From assembly GCF_019710635.1 (NCBI RefSeq), contig NZ_JAIFZS010000011.1, positions 62,001-126,000 on the forward strand: a DNA stretch of 64,000 nucleotides. The letters run 5' to 3'. The notes below the pieces were generated by a model that worked only from the letters and a program-made list of their open reading frames with translations, ran no database searches and was not told the DNA's origin. Made by a program: the position numbers and the translations under genes. The DNA comes from Mycolicibacterium xanthum. Its GTDB lineage: Bacteria; Actinomycetota; Actinomycetes; Mycobacteriales; Mycobacteriaceae. How positions within the stretch are numbered: position 1 is the stretch's first letter; each line of letters opens with the position of its first letter. This document shows positions 9,551-19,801 of this stretch, one piece after another.

Positions 9551-9733
9551 TCAGCTCCGGTCGCCGTACTCGACCCTGTTGAGCACCGATGACGCCGGAT
9601 CGCCCGCCTGCAGCGGGGGCTTCGTGTCCTGCTGCACCATCAACGTCACCCCGAACACGGCCGCCGCACCCAACAACAACCCGACCACGATGCTGGCCGC
9701 GGCGGGCACGAGAAACCGATCCATGCGCGCCAA
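9551..9733 (-). CDS. Small DUF2613 membrane protein (Rv0236A-like)
   Basis: 60 residues starting with ATG at 9731-9733. One hydrophobic helix (about residues 8-33, VPAAASIVVGLLLGAAAVFG) is followed by a short polar tail ending RVEYGDRS. The size, the helix position and the placement 16 bp upstream of aftD match the small secreted or membrane protein Rv0236A of M. tuberculosis (DUF2613). It is probably the first gene of the aftD transcription unit. Function unknown; a helper role for AftD is only suggested by the fixed neighbourhood. Confidence 0.8.
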   Translation of the reverse strand: MARMDRFLVPAAASIVVGLLLGAAAVFGVTLMVQQDTKPPLQAGDPASSVLNRVEYGDRS

Positions 9734-9805
9734 ACTAGCACGCCAGGGAGTTTGGTCGGCCGTGCCGTGGATCGCGGCCGGCCAGTACCGCTAGGGTCGG
9801 GACGC

Positions 9806-10999
9806 ATGGCCATGCGATCGACCGTGCCCGGCGCCCTGATCGGGGTGCTGGCGGCATCCTCGTTGCTGCTGGGCTGCACCTCTGGTGCTGATCAGGCGCC
9901 TTCCCCCGGACCCGCTTCCACGGTGTCGATGGCGGCCGGGCCCGTCCCGAACCTGGGCCCGCCGCCTGCTGCGCCGCCGCCTCCCGCGGCCCCGGTATGC
10001 GGCGATCCAGCCGCCATGAACACCCGCGACAAGCTGGCCCAGCTGCTGATGGTCGGGGTGACCGGCGCCGCCGACGCGCGGGCGGTGGTCGAGAACCAGC
10101 ACGTCGGCGGCATCATGATCGGCAGCTGGACCAACCTGTCGATGCTGCCGGGGGGCCTGGCCGACATCGCGGCCACCGCGGGCCCGCTGCGGCTGGCGGT
10201 CAGCGTCGACGAGGAGGGCGGCCGGGTGTCCCGGCTGGCCGGCCTGATCGGCAGCCAGCCGTCACCGAGGGCGCTGGCGCAGACCAGCACCCCCGAACAG
10301 GTCCGCCAGATCGCCTTCGACCGCGGCAACCAGATGCGGGCCCTGGGGGTGACGATCGACTTCGCCCCGGTCGTCGACGTGACCTCGGACGCGGACGGCG
10401 TCATCGGTGACCGGTCGTTCGGCTCGGACCCCACGACCGTCACCGATTTCGCCGGTGCCTACGCCCAGGGGCTGCGTGACGCCGGGGTGCTGCCCGTGCT
10501 CAAGCACTTCCCGGGGCACGGCCACGGGTCGGGCGACTCGCATGCCGGCAGCGTCGTCACCCCGCCGCTGGACCAGCTGAAGGCCGACGATCTGGTGCCC
10601 TACCGCACGCTGACCCCCCAGGCGCCGGTCGCCGTGATGGTCGGTCACATGCAGGTGCCCGGCCTGACCGGCAGCGAACCGGCCAGCCTCAGCCCGGCCG
10701 CGTATGCGCTGCTGCGCTCCGGCGACTACGGCGGCCCGCCGTTCAACGGTCCGATCTTCACCGACGACCTGTCCAGCATGCGGGCGGTCAGCGACCGCTT
10801 CGGGGTGGCCGACGCGGTGCTGCGTGCCCTGCAGGCGGGTGCCGACGTGGCCCTGTGGGTGACCACCGCCGAGGTTCCCGCGGTGCTGGACCGGCTCGAA
10901 CAGGCGGTGGCGGCCGGCGAGCTGTCGATGGCCGGCGTCGACGCGTCGGTCCAGCGGATGGCCGCGATGAAGGGCCCGTCCCCGAGCTGCGGCGGCTGA
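9806..10999 (+). CDS. lpqI: Lipoprotein beta-N-acetylglucosaminidase LpqI (GH3, NagZ-like)
   Basis: 397 residues. The ATG at 9806 begins a lipoprotein signal peptide with lipobox LLLGC, so Cys24 would be lipidated. A proline-rich linker precedes a single GH3 domain from about residue 70. The NagZ signature KHFPGHGHGSGDSH lies near residues 233-247; its Asp-His pair is the acid/base dyad of NagZ enzymes, and the catalytic nucleophile Asp is expected in IFTDDLSSM near residue 318. The protein would release N-acetylglucosamine from peptidoglycan fragments at the cell surface during wall recycling. Position and orientation match Rv0237. Confidence 0.92.
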   Translation: MAMRSTVPGALIGVLAASSLLLGCTSGADQAPSPGPASTVSMAAGPVPNLGPPPAAPPPPAAPVCGDPAAMNTRDKLAQLLMVGVTGAADARAVVENQHVGGIMIGSWTNLSMLPGGLADIAATAGPLRLAVSVDEEGGRVSRLAGLIGSQPSPRALAQTSTPEQVRQIAFDRGNQMRALGVTIDFAPVVDVTSDADGVIGDRSFGSDPTTVTDFAGAYAQGLRDAGVLPVLKHFPGHGHGSGDSHAGSVVTPPLDQLKADDLVPYRTLTPQAPVAVMVGHMQVPGLTGSEPASLSPAAYALLRSGDYGGPPFNGPIFTDDLSSMRAVSDRFGVADAVLRALQAGADVALWVTTAEVPAVLDRLEQAVAAGELSMAGVDASVQRMAAMKGPSPSCGG

Positions 11000-11063
11000 T
11001 CGGTTCCCCGGTGCTTACCCTGGGGTAGGGAACAGTTCGCCTCTCGGTCAGGAAGGCTCGCTC

Positions 11064-11708
11064 ATGGCAGGTGGAACCAAGCGGTTGCCGCGTGCCGTTC
11101 GCGAGCAGCAGATGCTCGACGCCGCGGTGCAGATCTTCTCGGTGAACGGCTACCACGAGACGTCGATGGACGCGATCGCCGCCGAGGCGCAGATCAGCAA
11201 GCCGATGCTGTACCTGTACTACGGCTCCAAGGAGGAGTTGTTCGGTGCCTGCCTGAACCGTGAGCTGGCCCGGTTCGTCGACGAGGTGCGCAACCAGATC
11301 GACTTCGACGAGGCGCCCAAGGAGTTGCTGAGAAACGCGGTTCTGGCGTTCCTGAAGTACATCGACGCCCATCGCGCGTCGTGGATGGTGCTCTACACCC
11401 AGGCGACCAGCTCGCAGGCCTTTGCCCACACCGTGCGGGAAGGTCGCGAACAGATCATCGAGCTGGTCGGGGGCCTGCTACGTGCCGGCACCCGGCATCC
11501 CGAGCCGGACACCGACTTCGACATGATGGCCGTCGCCCTGGTCGGCGCCGGGGAGGCGGTCGCGTCGCGGGTGAGCACCGGTGACGCCGACGTCGACGAT
11601 GCCGCCAAGCTGATGATCGACCTGTTCTGGCTGGGCCTGAAGGGCCGGCCCGCCGAACAGTCGGGTGGCGCCGCCGAGGTCGACGCATCCGTCGGCGCGC
11701 CGACCTGA
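11064..11708 (+). CDS. TetR-family regulator (Rv0238-like)
   Basis: 214 residues, ATG at 11064. The N-terminal TetR DNA-binding domain is clear: REQQMLDAAVQIFSVNGYHE, then the helix-turn-helix SMDAIAAEAQISKPMLYLYY at about residues 34-53, followed by KEELF. The remaining 160 residues form the helical ligand-binding part. It sits between lpqI and the htdX/fabG4 genes as Rv0238 does; the vapBC pair I recall at this place in M. tuberculosis is absent here. Being next to fatty-acid genes that share a palindrome (see 14048 and 18779), it is a candidate for the regulator that binds that site, but nothing in the sequence proves this. Confidence 0.88.
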   Translation: MAGGTKRLPRAVREQQMLDAAVQIFSVNGYHETSMDAIAAEAQISKPMLYLYYGSKEELFGACLNRELARFVDEVRNQIDFDEAPKELLRNAVLAFLKYIDAHRASWMVLYTQATSSQAFAHTVREGREQIIELVGGLLRAGTRHPEPDTDFDMMAVALVGAGEAVASRVSTGDADVDDAAKLMIDLFWLGLKGRPAEQSGGAAEVDASVGAPT

Positions 11709-11716
11709 CGCCGGTT

Positions 11717-12568
11717 TCACAACCCGCTGACCGTGCCGGTCAGGTGCGGGTAGCCCTTGGTCAGGTGGCGCAGCGTCAGCTCCCAGCCGTCGGCGCTCCG
11801 GTCGATGTAGAGTCCGGCCCTGGCCGGCAGCACCACCGGCTTGGCGAACCGCACCGAGTAGGCCACCGCGTCGGGTAGTTGTCCCTCGATGTTGGCCAGC
11901 ACGGCCGCGGCGCTGAACATTCCGTGGGCGATCACCGTCGGGAACCCGAACAGCTTGGCGGCCAGCGCGTTGGTGTGGATCGGGTTGTGGTCCCCGCCGA
12001 CCGACGCGTAGTGCCGGATCTGGCCGGGCGTGATCCGCAGCACCGCGTTGGGCGGCGGCAGCTTCGGCTGCTTCTGCGGTTCCGGCTTGGGCTCGCCGGA
12101 CAGGCTGGTGCGCTGCTGATGCAGGAACGTGGTCACCTGATGCCACGCCGTGTCGTTGCCGACGCTGACGTCGGTGACGATGTCGACCAGCAGACCCTTG
12201 CGGTGCTCACGCAGGTTCTCGGCGTGCACCGCGACACCGACGGTGTCGGTGACCGCGATCGGCCGGTACCGGGTGATGTGGTTCTCCACGTGCACCGAAC
12301 CCATTGCGGCGAACGGGAAGTCGAAGCTGGTCACCAGTGACATCACGGTCGGGAAGGTCAGTGCGAACGGGTATGTCAGCGGCAGCGTGTCACCGAAACG
12401 CAGACCGGTCACGTTCGCGTAGGCGGCGACGTTGTCGGCGTCGATGGGCAGTTCGCCGACGGTCAGCGTGCGGTCGGGCAGGCTGTCGCCGCGCGGGACG
12501 AAGGGCAGCGCGCCCGCAGCGGCCCACAGCAGGTTCTTCAGCCCGGAGGGCTGTTGATCGCTCATCAT
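11717..12568 (-). CDS. htdX: (R)-specific enoyl/3-hydroxyacyl dehydratase HtdX (MaoC-like)
   Basis: 283 residues. Two consecutive ATG codons (12566-12568 and 12563-12565) are possible starts. It is a double-hotdog MaoC-type protein. The hydratase-2 active-site motif is in the second half, HYASVGGDHNPIHTN near residues 180-194, with the Asp and His that carry out hydration and dehydration, followed by FGFPTVIAHGMFSAAA. It interconverts (R)-3-hydroxyacyl and trans-2-enoyl thioesters. It lies 32 bp downstream of fabG4 on the same strand, so the pair forms a ketoacyl-reductase plus dehydratase module, as Rv0242c-Rv0241c does. Confidence 0.9.
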   Translation of the reverse strand: MMSDQQPSGLKNLLWAAAGALPFVPRGDSLPDRTLTVGELPIDADNVAAYANVTGLRFGDTLPLTYPFALTFPTVMSLVTSFDFPFAAMGSVHVENHITRYRPIAVTDTVGVAVHAENLREHRKGLLVDIVTDVSVGNDTAWHQVTTFLHQQRTSLSGEPKPEPQKQPKLPPPNAVLRITPGQIRHYASVGGDHNPIHTNALAAKLFGFPTVIAHGMFSAAAVLANIEGQLPDAVAYSVRFAKPVVLPARAGLYIDRSADGWELTLRHLTKGYPHLTGTVSGL

Positions 12569-12600
12569 CTGTTGGTTCGCTCGCAAGCTTCGTTCACGGC

Positions 12601-13962
12601 CTACGCGCCCAGCATGGCCTGGCCGCACACCCGGATGGTGTTGCCGGTGACGGCGTTGGAACCCGGGCTGGCGAAGTACGCGATGGCCTCGGCGACGTCG
12701 ACGGGCTGCCCACCCTGGAACAACGAGTTCAGTCGCCGGCCGACCTCGCGGGTGGCCAACGGGATGGCGTCGGTCATCTTGGTCTCGATGAACCCGGGGG
12801 CGATCGCGTTGATGGTGATGTTCTGCTCGGCGAACTGCGGGGCCAGCGCATCGGTGAGGCCGATCATCCCGGCCTTGGTGGTGGCGTAGTTGGTCTGGCC
12901 GCGGTTGCCGGCGATGCCGGCCATCGAGGACAGCCCGATGATCCGCCCGCCGTCGCCGATCGTGCCGTTGCCGACCAGGCCCTCGGCCAGCGCCAGCGGG
13001 GCCAGCAGGTTCACCGCGATCACCGCGTCCCAGCGGGCCTCGTCCATGTTGGCCAGCAGCTTGTCGCGGGTGATGCCGGCGTTGTTGACCAGGATGTCCA
13101 GCCGGCCCCCGTGGTGCTCGCGTACGTGGGCGGTGATGCGGTCCACCGCGTCGGGCGCCGTGACGTCCAGCGTCAGCGCGGTGCCACCGACCTTGGAAGC
13201 CACTTCGGACAGCGCCTCGGCAGCCCCCGCTCCATTGTCCAAGTCCACTGCCACCACCGCGGCGCCGTCGCGAGCGAACACCTCGGCGATCGTGGCGCCG
13301 ATACCGCGCGCGGCCCCGGTGACGACGGCGACCCTGCCGTCGAGAGGCTTGTCCCAGTCGGCGGGCGGGGTGGCGTCGGCGGGTCCCACCCGGAACACCT
13401 GTCCGTCGACGTAGGCCGACTTCGCCGACAGGACGAACCGCAGCGTCGACTCCAGCCCGGTCGCGGCGGGCTTGGCGTCCGGCGACAGGTAGACCAGTGC
13501 GACGGTCGACCCGTGCCGCAGCTCCTTGCCCAGCGAGCGGGTGAACCCCTCGAGCGCGCGTTGGGCGGTGCGCTCGTGGACGCCCGTGGTTTCCTCCGGG
13601 GTGCTGCCGATGACGACGACGCGTCCGCAGTGGCCCAGGTTGCGCAGCAGCGGGGTGAAGAACTCGTAGAGGCCCTTCAGGCCCGCCGGTCCGGTGATGC
13701 CGGTGGCGTCGAAGACCAGCCCGCCGAACGAGTCGGCCCAGCGCCCGCCCAGGTTGTTGCCGACCACCTCGTAGTCCTCGGCCAGCGCAGCGCGGAGCGG
13801 CTCGACCACCCGGCCCGCCCCGCCGATCAGCAGCGAGCCGGCCAGCGGCGGCTGCCCCGGCCGATAGCGGCGCAGCAGCTCGGGCTGCGGCACCCCGAGC
13901 TGCCTGGCCAGGAAACCGCCCGGGCCTGAGTTGACGACTTGGGAGAGGAGATCGGAAGCCAC
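12601..13962 (-). CDS. fabG4: 3-ketoacyl-ACP/CoA reductase FabG4 (high-molecular-weight FabG)
   Basis: 453 residues from GTG 13960-13962, with AAAGG about 9 nt upstream; this start gives the N-terminus and length I recall for M. tuberculosis FabG4 (454 residues). An N-terminal flavodoxin-like domain (about 1-200) precedes a complete SDR domain. The SDR domain has [16 protein letters not shown] for the dinucleotide, NNAG, and the catalytic triad in [12 protein letters not shown]...YATTK (Tyr359, Lys363). It reduces 3-ketoacyl thioesters, preferring NADH in the characterised homologue. It is divergent from fadA2, and the palindrome at 14048-14063 lies between them. Confidence 0.93.
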   Translation of the reverse strand: MASDLLSQVVNSGPGGFLARQLGVPQPELLRRYRPGQPPLAGSLLIGGAGRVVEPLRAALAEDYEVVGNNLGGRWADSFGGLVFDATGITGPAGLKGLYEFFTPLLRNLGHCGRVVVIGSTPEETTGVHERTAQRALEGFTRSLGKELRHGSTVALVYLSPDAKPAATGLESTLRFVLSAKSAYVDGQVFRVGPADATPPADWDKPLDGRVAVVTGAARGIGATIAEVFARDGAAVVAVDLDNGAGAAEALSEVASKVGGTALTLDVTAPDAVDRITAHVREHHGGRLDILVNNAGITRDKLLANMDEARWDAVIAVNLLAPLALAEGLVGNGTIGDGGRIIGLSSMAGIAGNRGQTNYATTKAGMIGLTDALAPQFAEQNITINAIAPGFIETKMTDAIPLATREVGRRLNSLFQGGQPVDVAEAIAYFASPGSNAVTGNTIRVCGQAMLGA

Positions 13963-14047
13963 GGCGCTGCCTTTCGGAAGATCTGTGTGCATGGGACTGT
14001 CGGGGAGGGGTACCCCCACCTCGGGTGTCTGTCGCGTCCATCACGAA

Positions 14048-14063
14048 CTTACTCCAGAGTAAG
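14048..14063. promoter_or_regulatory. Palindromic operator between fabG4 and fadA2
   Basis: CTTACTCCAGAGTAAG is a perfect palindrome with 7-bp arms around CA. Its TTAC-N6-GTAA core recurs as AGTTAC-N6-GTAACT upstream of fadE5 at 18779-18796. It lies in the divergent spacer before both fabG4 and fadA2, where a TetR- or FadR-type repressor would bind. Factor unidentified. Confidence 0.7.
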
Positions 14064-14130
14064 AACGGTGGGTAGTATGACGTCAGACACTTCGAAGACA
14101 ACCCCAACCTCGCGACGCCGGGAGGCAGAC

Positions 14131-15444
14131 GTGGCCGACACCAAGACAACCCGCCGAGTGGCGATCCTCGGAGGTAACCGGATCCCGTTCGCACGCGCCG
14201 ACGGCGCGTACGCGCACGCCTCGAACACCGACATGTTCACCGCCGTGCTGGACGGCCTGGCCGATCGGTTCGGTCTGGTGGGCGACAAGCTCGACGCGGT
14301 GATCGGTGGCGCCGTGCTCAAGCACAGCCGGGACTTCAACCTGATGCGCGAGTGCGTGCTGGGCAGCTCGCTGTCGCCGTACACGCCGGCCTTCGATCTG
14401 CAGCAGGCCTGCGGCACCGGGCTGCAGTCGGCGATCTCGGCGGCCGACGGCATCGCGATGGGGCGCTACGAAGTCGCTGCCGCCGGCGGCGTGGACACCG
14501 CCTCCGACCCGCCGATCGCGTTCGGCGACGGCCTGCGCCGGGTGCTGCTGGGTCTGCGTCGCGCCGACTCGACCATCGACCGGCTCAAGCTGGTCGGCAA
14601 GCTGCCCGCCTCGATCGGTGTGGAGATCCCGGTCAACAGCGAGCCGCGCACCGGCATGTCGATGGGCGAGCATGCCGCGGTGACCGCCAAGCAGATGGGC
14701 ATCAAGCGCGTCGACCAGGACGAGCTGGCCGCGGCCAGCCACCGCAACATGGCCGCCGCCTACGACCGCGGGTTCTTCGACGATCTGGTCAGCCCTTTCC
14801 TCGGGCTCTACCGCGACGACAACATGCGCGCCGACTCGTCGACCGAGAAGCTGGCCAAGCTCAAGCCGGTGTTCGGCGTGCGCAACGGTGACGCCACCAT
14901 GACCGCCGGCAACTCGACACCGCTGACCGACGGCGCCTCGGTGGCGCTGCTGTCGTCCGAGCAGTGGGCGGCCGAGCGCGCGATCCCGGTGCTGGCCTAC
15001 TTCGTCGACGGCCAGACCGCGGCGGTCGACTACGTCAACGGGCGCGACGGCCTGCTGATGGCGCCGACCTATGCGGTGCCGCGGCTGCTGGCCCGCAACG
15101 GGCTGACCCTGCAGGACTTCGACTACTACGAGATCCACGAGGCGTTCGCCTCGGTGGTGCTGGCCACCCTGGCGGCCTGGGAGTCCGAGGAGTACTGCAA
15201 GGAGCGGCTGGGCCTGGACAGTGCGCTGGGCTCCATCGACCGCTCCAAGCTCAACGTCAACGGCTCGTCGCTGGCCGCCGGGCATCCGTTCGCCGCCACC
15301 GGCGGGCGCATCATCGCCCAGCTGGCCAAGCAGCTGGCCGAGAAGAAGGCCCAAGCTGATGGGGCGACGGGGCGCCCATTGCGCGGCCTCATCTCGGTCT
15401 GCGCCGCCGGCGGGCAGGGTGTGACCGCGATCCTGGAGGCCTGA
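14131..15444 (+). CDS. fadA2: Acetyl-CoA acyltransferase (thiolase) FadA2
   Basis: 437 residues from GTG 14131, chosen because GGGAGGC sits about 8 nt upstream and the length matches the roughly 440 residues of FadA2; an in-frame ATG at 14077 is the alternative. All thiolase residues are visible: nucleophile Cys94 in QQACGTG, His385 in LAAGHPFAATGG, and Cys424 in SVCAAGGQG. The enzyme cleaves 3-ketoacyl-CoA with CoA (or condenses acetyl units in reverse). It is divergent from fabG4/htdX, and together with FadE5 the set covers dehydrogenation, hydration, reduction and thiolysis of acyl-CoA. Confidence 0.93.
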   Translation: MADTKTTRRVAILGGNRIPFARADGAYAHASNTDMFTAVLDGLADRFGLVGDKLDAVIGGAVLKHSRDFNLMRECVLGSSLSPYTPAFDLQQACGTGLQSAISAADGIAMGRYEVAAAGGVDTASDPPIAFGDGLRRVLLGLRRADSTIDRLKLVGKLPASIGVEIPVNSEPRTGMSMGEHAAVTAKQMGIKRVDQDELAAASHRNMAAAYDRGFFDDLVSPFLGLYRDDNMRADSSTEKLAKLKPVFGVRNGDATMTAGNSTPLTDGASVALLSSEQWAAERAIPVLAYFVDGQTAAVDYVNGRDGLLMAPTYAVPRLLARNGLTLQDFDYYEIHEAFASVVLATLAAWESEEYCKERLGLDSALGSIDRSKLNVNGSSLAAGHPFAATGGRIIAQLAKQLAEKKAQADGATGRPLRGLISVCAAGGQGVTAILEA

Positions 15445-15590
15445 CCAGGGGGCCGATGGCAAATGGGCCGCGACCGTGACCTGTGCAATTTCCAGGTCGG
15501 GTGGTGAGATCCGAGGCTGACGGCAAATCGGGAAAAAGTTTCGCGGGAGCTGTAACGCCCGCCGGTGGGGCGTCGATACATGGGATAGCT

Positions 15591-15630
15591 CCGTGTTGCC
15601 GTCTGACCCCCCGACCCGACGGCAACACGG
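15591..15630. terminator. Strong hairpin between fadA2 and the LLM oxidoreductase gene
   Basis: Perfect 13-bp stem: CCGTGTTGCCGTC (15591-15603) pairs with 15618-15630 around a 14-nt loop. No T tract follows, so it would be a stem-only terminator. It ends 18 bp before the next start codon, so it could instead act on that gene's leader. Confidence 0.55.
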
Positions 15631-15648
15631 GGCTCTTAGATTTCACCT

Positions 15649-16581
15649 ATGCAGATCAGCATGTTCGGACAGCTCAGCGGCGCCGGAAACGGCTCGCCGA
15701 TCGACGCGACCGTCGCCAACCTCGCGCAGCTGCGCGACGAAGGCTTCCCCCGGGTCTGGATGAGCCAGATGCCCTACGAGCCCGACCTGCTCACGATCCT
15801 GGCGATCGCGTTGCGCGAGGTCGACACCATCGAGGCCGCCAGCGGGGTGGTGCCCATCCAGAACCAGCACCCGATGCACATGGCGCAGCAGGCGCTGACC
15901 GTCAGCCAGGCGTCCGGAGGCCGGTTCACGTTGGGGCTGGGAATGACCCACGCAGCCGTGACCGAGGGCATGTGGGGCATCCCGTGGGACAAGCCGGTGC
16001 GCCGGCTGGGCGAGTACCTCGACGGCCTGCTCCCGCTGCTGGCCGGCGAGCCCGCGAACGCCGTCGGGGAGACGGTGACCACCCGGGGTGCGCTGGTGAT
16101 CCCCGACGCGCCGCGCCCGGACGTCTACATCGCGGCGCTGGGACCGCAGATGCTGCGCCTGGCGGGCCGGCGCACCGCGGGCACCTGCACCTGGATGACC
16201 GGGCCGACAACGCTGCGCGACCACGTCAGCCCTACCCTGCGGCAGGCGGCGGCCGACGCCGGGCGCCCGGACGGCGCCGTACGCGTGGTGGCGGCACTGC
16301 CGGTCGCGGTCACCGACGACGTCGACGCGGTTCGGCGGCAGGCCGCCGAGAACTTCGCGGTCTACGGCACGCTGCCGTCCTATCGCGCGATGCTCGACCG
16401 GGAGGGCTACGTCGGGCCGGAGGACGCCGCGATCATCGGCGACGAGGACACCGTCGCGGGCCGACTCGATGAGCTGGCCGCCGCCGGGGTCGACGAATTC
16501 GTCGGCGCGGCTTTCGACCCCTCCGACGAGGGCCGGGCGCGCACCCGCGCGCTGCTTCGATCGAAGGATTCCGGCGCCTGA
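15649..16581 (+). CDS. LLM-class F420-dependent oxidoreductase
   Basis: 310 residues, ATG at 15649. It is a luciferase-like TIM barrel: the opening strand MQISMFGQLSG, the VWMSQM strand near residue 40, and the ASGGRFTLGLGMTHAAVTEGMWG stretch near residues 85-107 that is typical of actinobacterial F420-dependent oxidoreductases. C-terminal GDEDTVAGRLDELAAAGVDEFVGAAF is the usual last helix and strand. It would use coenzyme F420 to oxidise or reduce an unknown small molecule. The gene sits alone between fadA2 and the F6-like RNA, a position where I recall no gene in M. tuberculosis, so it may be an insertion into the conserved block. Confidence 0.85.
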   Translation: MQISMFGQLSGAGNGSPIDATVANLAQLRDEGFPRVWMSQMPYEPDLLTILAIALREVDTIEAASGVVPIQNQHPMHMAQQALTVSQASGGRFTLGLGMTHAAVTEGMWGIPWDKPVRRLGEYLDGLLPLLAGEPANAVGETVTTRGALVIPDAPRPDVYIAALGPQMLRLAGRRTAGTCTWMTGPTTLRDHVSPTLRQAAADAGRPDGAVRVVAALPVAVTDDVDAVRRQAAENFAVYGTLPSYRAMLDREGYVGPEDAAIIGDEDTVAGRLDELAAAGVDEFVGAAFDPSDEGRARTRALLRSKDSGA

Positions 16582-16629
16582 AATTTCCCGAGAATTTCCC
16601 TGTTGTCCGCGCTCGCCGGGGCGTAGCAT

Positions 16630-16747
16630 CGATCGCACGACGGGTTCGGGAGTGACCGACCAAAGAGCCGTGCAAGGGATGAAAGCCGGCCGCGCACCAC
16701 GAAAAGAGTCGCGCCCACTGTCCTCCCGAACCCGCCCTATTTTTTTC
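16630..16747 (+). ncRNA. F6-like small RNA
   Basis: M. tuberculosis carries the small RNA F6 (SigF-associated) between fadA2 and fadE5, and this is the equivalent place. The DNA has RNA-gene features: CGGGTTCGGGAG (16641-16652) pairs perfectly over 12 bp with 16723-16734, and the 3' arm is followed by seven Ts (16740-16746), a rare intrinsic terminator in such GC-rich DNA. Ends are approximate. A possible promoter lies upstream (GTTGT at 16602 and GGGGCGTA at 16618), but its spacing is poor for SigF. Identity rests on position and remembered sequence character. Confidence 0.72.
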
Positions 16748-16752
16748 CGCGA

Positions 16753-16805
16753 GCAGACGCGAGTAGGCCCCTGAAACCCGACGTTTCGGGGGCTTTCGCG
16801 TCTGC
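16753..16805. terminator. Long bulged hairpin downstream of the F6-like RNA
   Basis: An outer stem of 10 bp (GCAGACGCGA 16753-16762 with 16796-16805) encloses an inner stem CCCCTGAAAC (16768-16777) paired with 16783-16792, allowing one G-T pair. It lies between the small RNA and the fadE5 terminator and may be a second, back-up terminator or part of a longer transcript. Confidence 0.55.
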
Positions 16806-16827
16806 TAACGCAGCGTCCGCAATGCAA

Positions 16828-16856
16828 GACGCCCCCGGGAAGAGTCCGGGGGCGTC
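16828..16856 (-). terminator. fadE5 terminator hairpin
   Basis: GACGCCCCCGG (16828-16838) pairs perfectly with 16846-16856 around a 7-nt loop, 25 bp beyond the fadE5 stop codon. There is no T tract on the fadE5 strand, as is common for mycobacterial stem-type terminators. Confidence 0.65.
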
Positions 16857-16881
16857 TCGGGTCCGAAGCGTTCCAGGGGGA

Positions 16882-18729
16882 CTAGAAGCTTGCTTCGTCC
16901 AGTTCCATGACCTCGTTGTCGAGGTTTTCCACGATGGACCGGGTGCTGGTCAGCAGCGGCAGGAAGTTCTTCGCGAAGAACGACGCCACCGCAACCTTGC
17001 CCTCGTAGAAGGCGCGGTCCTCGGCCCCCATGTTGTGGCTGGCACCGGCGTCGAGCTTGTCGATCGCCACGGCCGCCTGCTGCGCAAGCAGCCAGCCGAG
17101 CACCAGGTCGCCGACGCTCATCAGGAAGCGGACCGAGCCGAGGCCGACCTTGTAGATGCTGGCCGGATCCTCCTGCGCAGCCATCAGGTAGCCGGTCAGC
17201 GCGGCTGCCATGCCCTGCACGTCCTGCAGCGCGGTCGCCAGCAGCGCTCGCTCGGCCTTGAGCCGGCCGTTGCCCGACTCGTTCTTGACGAACTGGTCGA
17301 TCAGGCCGGCCACGTGGGCCAGCGCCACACCCTTGTCGCGGACGATCTTGCGGAAGAAGAAGTCCTGCGCCTGGATGGCGGTCGTGCCCTCGTAGAGCGA
17401 GTCGATCTTGGCGTCGCGGATGTACTGCTCGATCGGGTAGTCCTGCAGGAAGCCGGAACCCCCGAAGGTCTGCAGGCTCTCGGTGAGCTTGGCGTACGCC
17501 TGCTCGGAGCCCACGCCCTTGACGATCGGCAGCATCAGGTCGTTGACCTTCACCGCGAGGTCGGCGTCGATGCCGTGCACCGCCTTGGCCACCTCGGCGT
17601 CCTGGTGGGTCGCGGTGAACAGGTACAGCGCGCGCAGACCCTCGGCGTAGGCCTTCTGGGTAATCAGCGAACGACGCACGTCCGGGTGGTGCGTGACGGT
17701 CACGCGCGGCGCGGTCTTGTCGGTCATCTGGGTCAGGTCGGCGCCCTGCACGCGGGACTTGGCGTACTCCAGCGCGTTGAGGTAGCCGGTCGACAGCGTG
17801 GCGATCGCCTTGGTGCCGACCATCATGCGGGCCTGCTCGATGACGTCGAACATCTGCGCGATGCCGTCGTGCACCTCGCCGACCAGCCAGCCCTTGGCGG
17901 GCACACCGTGCTGGCCGAGCGACAGCTCGCAGGTCGCGGAGACCTTCAGGCCCATCTTGTGCTCGACGTTGGTGACGAACACGCCGTTGCGCTCGCCGGG
18001 CTCACCGGTCTCGGTGTCGAAGAGGAACTTCGGCACGAAGAACAGCGACAGCCCCTTGGTGCCCGGACCGGCGCCCTCGGGACGGGCCAGCACCAGGTGC
18101 ATGATGTTCTCGAAGAGGTCGTCGGAGTCGGCCGAGGTGATGAAGCGCTTCACACCGTCGATGTGCCAGGAGCCGTCCTCCTGCTTGACCGCCTTGGTGC
18201 GGCCGGCGCCCACGTCGGAGCCGGCGTCCGGCTCGGTGAGCACCATCGTGGAACCCCAGCCCCGCTCGGCGGCCAGAACCGCCCACTTCTTCTGTTCCTC
18301 GGTCGCGAGGTTGTAGAAGATGCTGGAGAACCCGGCGCCCATCGCGTACATGTACACCGCGGGGTTCGCGCCGAGGATGTGCTCCTGCAGCGCCCACGTC
18401 AGCGCGCTCGGCATCGGGGTGCCACCCAGCTCCTCTTCGATGCCCAGCTTGTCCCAGCCACCGTCGATGACCGCGCGGACCGACTTCTTGAAGGCCTCGG
18501 GCAACGTCACGGTGTGGGTCTTGGGATCGAAGACCGGCGGGTTGCGGTCACCCTCTTCGAAGGACTCGGCGACCGGGCCCTCGGCGAGGCGAGCCATCTC
18601 GGCCAGCATCTCGGTCGCGGTCTCCGCATCGAAGTCTGCATAGGCACCCGTACCGAGAGCCTTGTCGACGCCGAACACCTCGAACAGGTTGAATACCTGG
18701 TCACGGACATTGCTCTTGTAATGGCTCAC
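16882..18729 (-). CDS. fadE5: Acyl-CoA dehydrogenase FadE5
   Basis: 615 residues from GTG 18727-18729, preceded by GAGGAGGAAAC. This is the long acyl-CoA dehydrogenase class (about 611 residues in M. tuberculosis). The substrate and FAD regions are intact ([18 protein letters not shown] near residue 168), and the catalytic base is Glu447 in [10 protein letters not shown], the position reported for FadE5. A C-terminal helical extension ends VMELDEASF. The enzyme oxidises acyl-CoA to trans-2-enoyl-CoA over a broad chain range and passes electrons to ETF. It is divergent from the flavin reductase gene; its promoter region carries the TTAC-N6-GTAA palindrome. Confidence 0.95.
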   Translation of the reverse strand: MSHYKSNVRDQVFNLFEVFGVDKALGTGAYADFDAETATEMLAEMARLAEGPVAESFEEGDRNPPVFDPKTHTVTLPEAFKKSVRAVIDGGWDKLGIEEELGGTPMPSALTWALQEHILGANPAVYMYAMGAGFSSIFYNLATEEQKKWAVLAAERGWGSTMVLTEPDAGSDVGAGRTKAVKQEDGSWHIDGVKRFITSADSDDLFENIMHLVLARPEGAGPGTKGLSLFFVPKFLFDTETGEPGERNGVFVTNVEHKMGLKVSATCELSLGQHGVPAKGWLVGEVHDGIAQMFDVIEQARMMVGTKAIATLSTGYLNALEYAKSRVQGADLTQMTDKTAPRVTVTHHPDVRRSLITQKAYAEGLRALYLFTATHQDAEVAKAVHGIDADLAVKVNDLMLPIVKGVGSEQAYAKLTESLQTFGGSGFLQDYPIEQYIRDAKIDSLYEGTTAIQAQDFFFRKIVRDKGVALAHVAGLIDQFVKNESGNGRLKAERALLATALQDVQGMAAALTGYLMAAQEDPASIYKVGLGSVRFLMSVGDLVLGWLLAQQAAVAIDKLDAGASHNMGAEDRAFYEGKVAVASFFAKNFLPLLTSTRSIVENLDNEVMELDEASF

Positions 18730-19551
<822 letters not shown>

Positions 19552-19572
19552 CGGAACGGCGGGGTGCCCGGT

Positions 19573-19734
19573 CTAGGGACGGGCGCCGAGTTCGTCTCGG
19601 TAGTTGCTGATCCGCTCGTCCAGCTCGGCGGCGTCGTCGGCCCGGCCCTCCCGGCGAGCCAACTCTGCACGGGCGCTCAGCTCGCGGATCGCGGTGCGGA
19701 TATCGTTCACGCTCTGGGGCTCTCGAAGCGACAT
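19573..19734 (-). CDS. Small helical protein, unknown function
   Basis: 53 residues from ATG 19732-19734, with AAAGG about 9 nt upstream. The sequence is highly charged and predicted helical throughout (IRTAIRELSARAELARREGR, then AAELDERISNYRDELG), with heptad-like spacing that suggests a short coiled coil. It has no signal peptide and no cysteine. It lies after the flavin reductase gene on the opposite strand and before the broken rhodanese gene. I do not recognise a family. Confidence 0.6.
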   Translation of the reverse strand: MSLREPQSVNDIRTAIRELSARAELARREGRADDAAELDERISNYRDELGARP

Positions 19735-19801
19735 CGTGCTGCCTTTCTGCGTTGATTGGCTGCTGTCTGTGAGGGTACCCCTGCGCGGGGTGTCTACACG
19801 G

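Noticed and set aside
14077..14130. Longer fadA2 start at ATG 14077
   Set aside because: Possible, but GTG 14131 has a strong GGGAGGC site and gives the family length.
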